Source of the DNA: Hymenobacter swuensis DY53 | GTDB taxonomy: Bacteria > Bacteroidota > Bacteroidia > Cytophagales > Hymenobacteraceae | Direction of reading: 5' to 3' | Length of the DNA stretch: 64,000 nt | NCBI RefSeq assembly: GCF_000576555.1 | Contig: NZ_CP007145.1 | Span: 4,176,501 to 4,240,500, forward strand | Shown here: piece by piece, positions 62,665 through 64,000 of the stretch | Position numbering within the stretch: position 1 is the first letter of the stretch | Layout of the letters: each line of letters opens with the position of its first letter | The notes under the pieces: generated by a model | The model's database searches: none | What the model was told of the DNA's origin: nothing | Seen by the model: only the letters and a program-made list of their open reading frames with translations | Position numbers and translations under genes: made by a program

Positions 62665-62731
62665 TTTCGCCCCGCCCGATGCCGGTGTATTTCCCTGCGG
62701 ACAGAGAAAAACCGGAGCGGGCGGGGCGAAA
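62665..62731 (-). terminator. Large hairpin downstream of mutS
   Basis: 13-bp perfect arms TTTCGCCCCGCCC (62665-62677) and GGGCGGGGCGAAA (62719-62731) with a 41-base loop that contains a smaller CCGG/CCGG pair. It lies 25 bases after the mutS stop. A probable terminator, without a clear U-tract. Confidence 0.5.
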
Positions 62732-62755
62732 AAAGTGGGTAGGGCGCCGCAAAAT

Positions 62756-64000
62756 TTACTTCCCGCCGACGGCCAGCTTCAGCTCGTTCAGCTTCAGTAG
62801 GGCTTCGATGGGCGTGAGCGTGTTCACGTCGAGGCGCTCCAGCAGCTCGCGGACTTTCTCCAGGGCCGGGTCGGCGGGCTCGAACATGCTGAGTTGGAGG
62901 CTGGGGCGCGGAGCGTTGTGCACAGCCGCGGCGGGCTGGGCTTTGGGGCCCCGGCGGGCCGGTTCGGGCGCGGCGGCAGCAGGGTGGCCGTTCAGGGGCA
63001 CTACCTTGCCGCCGGTCGGCTCCGCATCAAGATCGGCCAGCACTTCGTCGAATTCGGTGGGCTGGTCGGCCTCGGCGGTGGTGGAAGTGCGCTCCTGTTC
63101 TAGGTGGTGCATGATTTCGTTGGCGCGCAGCACCACCGAGGTGGGCATGCCGGCCATGCGGGCCACGTGGATGCCGAAGCTGTGCTCGGAGCCACCCTCA
63201 CGCAGCTTGCGCAGGAACAGGATGCGGCCGTCGGCTTCCTTCACGGCCACGTTGTAGTTGCGGACGCGCGGGCAGTCGTCGGCGAGCTGGTTGAGCTCGT
63301 GGTAGTGGGTGGCGAATAGGGTTTTGGCCGTGAAGCGCGGGTTGTTGTGCAGGTGCTCCACAATGGCCCAGGCAATGCTGATGCCATCGTAGGTGCTGGT
63401 ACCGCGCCCGATTTCGTCCATCAGCACCAGGCTGCGGTCGGAGAGGTTGTTGAGGATGCTGGCGGTTTCGGTCATCTCCACCATGAAGGTACTTTCGCCC
63501 TTACTCAGGTTGTCGGAGGCCCCTACGCGGGTGAAGATTTTGTCGATGACGCCCACGTGGGCCGCGTCGGCGGGCACGAAGGAGCCGATCTGGGCCAGCA
63601 GCACAATCAGGGCCGTCTGGCGCAGCAGAGCCGATTTGCCGGCCATGTTGGGCCCCGTTATCACCACAATCTGCTGGTCGTCCTGGTTGAGGCAGATGTC
63701 GTTGGGGATGTACTGCTCGCCGGGCGGCAGCTGGCGCTCAATGACGGGGTGGCGGCCGGCCTTGATGTCGAGCAAAGTGCTGTCGTCCACCACCGGCTTC
63801 ACGTAGCGGTGCTGTCGGGCCGTGGCGGCAAAGGAAGCCAGGCAGTCGGCTACGCCGATGGCGCGGGCGTTCTGCTGCACCTGGGCCACGTACTCGGCGG
63901 CCGTGAGCACCAGCTCGTTGTAGATGCGCTGCTCAATCACGAACAGTCGTTCCTCGGCGTGCAGAATCTTCTCCTCGTAGGTTTTCAGCTCCTCCGTAAT
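62756..64000 (-). CDS. mutS: DNA mismatch repair protein MutS (C-terminal part; the gene runs off the window)
   Basis: 414 codons of the C-terminal half; the 5' end lies beyond 64000. The first visible part ([19 protein letters not shown], then EQRIYNEL) is the clamp domain. The ATPase follows with Walker A GPNMAGKS, the signature segment [13 protein letters not shown], Walker [13 protein letters not shown] and ATHYHEL. The C-terminal tail after residue about 290 of this fragment is Ala/Pro-rich and ends [14 protein letters not shown]. MutS recognises mismatches and recruits MutL. The start cannot be seen. Confidence 0.97.
   Translation of the reverse strand: MTEELKTYEEKILHAEERLFVIEQRIYNELVLTAAEYVAQVQQNARAIGVADCLASFAATARQHRYVKPVVDDSTLLDIKAGRHPVIERQLPPGEQYIPNDICLNQDDQQIVVITGPNMAGKSALLRQTALIVLLAQIGSFVPADAAHVGVIDKIFTRVGASDNLSKGESTFMVEMTETASILNNLSDRSLVLMDEIGRGTSTYDGISIAWAIVEHLHNNPRFTAKTLFATHYHELNQLADDCPRVRNYNVAVKEADGRILFLRKLREGGSEHSFGIHVARMAGMPTSVVLRANEIMHHLEQERTSTTAEADQPTEFDEVLADLDAEPTGGKVVPLNGHPAAAAPEPARRGPKAQPAAAVHNAPRPSLQLSMFEPADPALEKVRELLERLDVNTLTPIEALLKLNELKLAVGGK

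Overview
The window looks like chromosomal DNA of a GC-rich member of the Bacteroidota, most likely Cytophagales and close to Hymenobacter. The evidence is a SprA-type gliding/type IX secretion (T9SS) translocon, proteins ending in T9SS type A and type B sorting domains, many TAnnTTTG -7 promoter boxes, almost no Shine-Dalgarno sequences, and lineage-typical families (DUF3078, DUF4292, TonB receptors with a carboxypeptidase-regulatory-like N-terminus). I saw no phage, insertion sequence, CRISPR array or rRNA.

Layout. 0.1-5.8 kb: LD-carboxypeptidase, acetyltransferase, a glutaminyl-cyclase-type M28 lipoprotein, cysS and a membrane EEP-family hydrolase. 5.9-13.4 kb: two tandem, paralogous giant secreted proteins with T9SS type B tails. 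13.4-18.7 kb: rimP-nusA-infB, led by a promoter and a terminator-like leader hairpin. 18.8-22.1 kb: small envelope proteins (beta-barrel, possibly frameshifted small lipoprotein, basic secreted protein, DUF3078) and mscL. 22.3-30.5 kb: enoyl-CoA hydratase, a flippase, dut, a sugar nucleotidyltransferase and a tightly overlapping TPR / DUF4292 lipoprotein / EnvC-like cluster. 30.8-36.3 kb: GAF-LytTR regulator, two tatA genes, gatA, and a lytic transglycosylase with three LysM domains. 36.5-50.3 kb: a lipoprotein, maeB, ruvA, sprA, gcvH, a VanZ-like gene and an M28 peptidase. 50.4-64 kb: a secreted protein, yicC, a TonB receptor paired with a T9SS beta-helix-like protein, a flippase/acyltransferase pair, moxR, an SBBP-repeat T9SS protein, tRNA-Leu(UAA), tRNA-Gly(GCC) and the 3' part of mutS.

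How the genes fit together. The theme beyond housekeeping is the cell envelope and protein export. SprA is the outer-membrane T9SS channel, and four proteins here carry its C-terminal export tags. Nine predicted signal-peptidase I products begin with Gln, and a glutaminyl-cyclase-like lipoprotein able to cap such ends is encoded in the same window. The flippase-dut-nucleotidyltransferase-TPR-DUF4292-EnvC block joins surface polysaccharide, lipoprotein and peptidoglycan functions. The most unusual non-coding signals are a 13-bp perfect inverted repeat enclosing the promoter of the second giant gene, the rimP leader hairpin, a 22-bp-period direct repeat beside the TonB-receptor promoter, and several very long hairpins at operon ends.

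I found no clearly new defence or mobile system. The strongest candidates for undescribed biology are the TPR-DUF4292-EnvC envelope cluster and the TonB-receptor/T9SS-protein pair.
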